A DNA stretch of 6,237 nucleotides, taken from contig JANMSS010000054.1 in NCBI GenBank assembly GCA_031389585.1, positions 1-6,237 on the forward strand, in the 5' to 3' direction. The position numbers and the translations under genes are program-made. The stretch is from CADEEN01 sp031389585. Its GTDB lineage: Bacteria; Pseudomonadota; Gammaproteobacteria; Burkholderiales; Burkholderiaceae_C. This document shows, piece after piece, positions 6,196-6,237 of this stretch; position 1 is the first letter of the stretch; the number at the start of each line of letters is the position of its first letter. A model generated the notes under the pieces. It saw only the letters and a program-made list of their open reading frames with translations, did not search any database and was not told where the DNA came from.

Positions 6196-6237
6196 CCCAC
6201 CCCCGTAGCGCCTTCGGCGCACCCCCTCAAGGGGGCA
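6196..6237. repeat. Palindromic intergenic repeat after the operon, cut by the window end; possible terminator
   Basis: Directly after the tandem stops lie two perfect stems: GCGCC-TTC-GGCGC (6208-6220) and CCCCC-TCAA-GGGGG (6222-6235). The GGGGG could alternatively pair with CCCCC at 6200-6204, enclosing the small stem. From memory, a repeat of the form CCACCCCCG-AGCGCC-GGCGC-CCCCCTCAAGGGGG is scattered in intergenic regions of Comamonadaceae and relatives. It may end or stabilise the operon transcript; no T-tract is visible before the window stops. Confidence 0.6.

Noticed and set aside
5239..6222. A 327-codon minus-strand open frame opposite the large permease
   Set aside because: Its composition is extreme (Gln, His, Asp, Arg), it has no domain pattern, and it is fully explained as the complement of a hydrophobic membrane protein gene.

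Overview
The window is GC-rich DNA, about two thirds G+C by eye, and looks like a chromosomal segment of a betaproteobacterium, most likely order Burkholderiales. The organism call is an inference. It rests on three kinds of short palindromic intergenic repeats that I remember as common in that group, on codon use dominated by G/C third positions, and on the style of the encoded proteins. No tRNA, rRNA, CRISPR array, transposase or phage gene is visible.

Layout: positions 1-224 are non-coding and hold a GC-rich palindromic repeat element. A PfkB-family sugar-acid kinase, probably 2-keto-3-deoxygluconate kinase (kdgK), occupies 225-1163. A 78-base gap follows, carrying a 17-bp operator-like palindrome. 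Then comes a compact same-strand series: an FCD-type GntR regulator (1242-1961), a zinc alcohol dehydrogenase resembling L-idonate 5-dehydrogenase (1958-2998, ATGA overlap with the regulator), and the three parts of a TRAP transporter: solute-binding protein (3020-3991), small permease (4188-4760) and large permease (4795-6192). A 196-base gap inside the transporter, between binding protein and small permease, is filled with strong hairpins and dispersed-repeat sequence. Another palindromic repeat begins directly after the last gene and runs off the window end.

How the genes may work together: the TRAP system would bring in a carboxylated sugar acid (the binding protein keeps the carboxylate-binding arginine). 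The dehydrogenase would oxidise an aldonate such as L-idonate at C5, and the kinase would phosphorylate 2-keto-3-deoxygluconate, feeding the lower Entner-Doudoroff pathway. The steps between (a 5-keto-gluconate reductase and a gluconate dehydratase, or equivalents) are not in the window. The regulator probably represses its own operon through the palindrome just upstream of its start and is relieved by a sugar acid.

Nothing here is clearly a new kind of system; it reads as a sugar-acid uptake and catabolism locus. The points most worth checking are the operator and the start codon it decides, the repeat-derived hairpins splitting the TRAP genes, the enlarged large permease, and the identity of the substrate.
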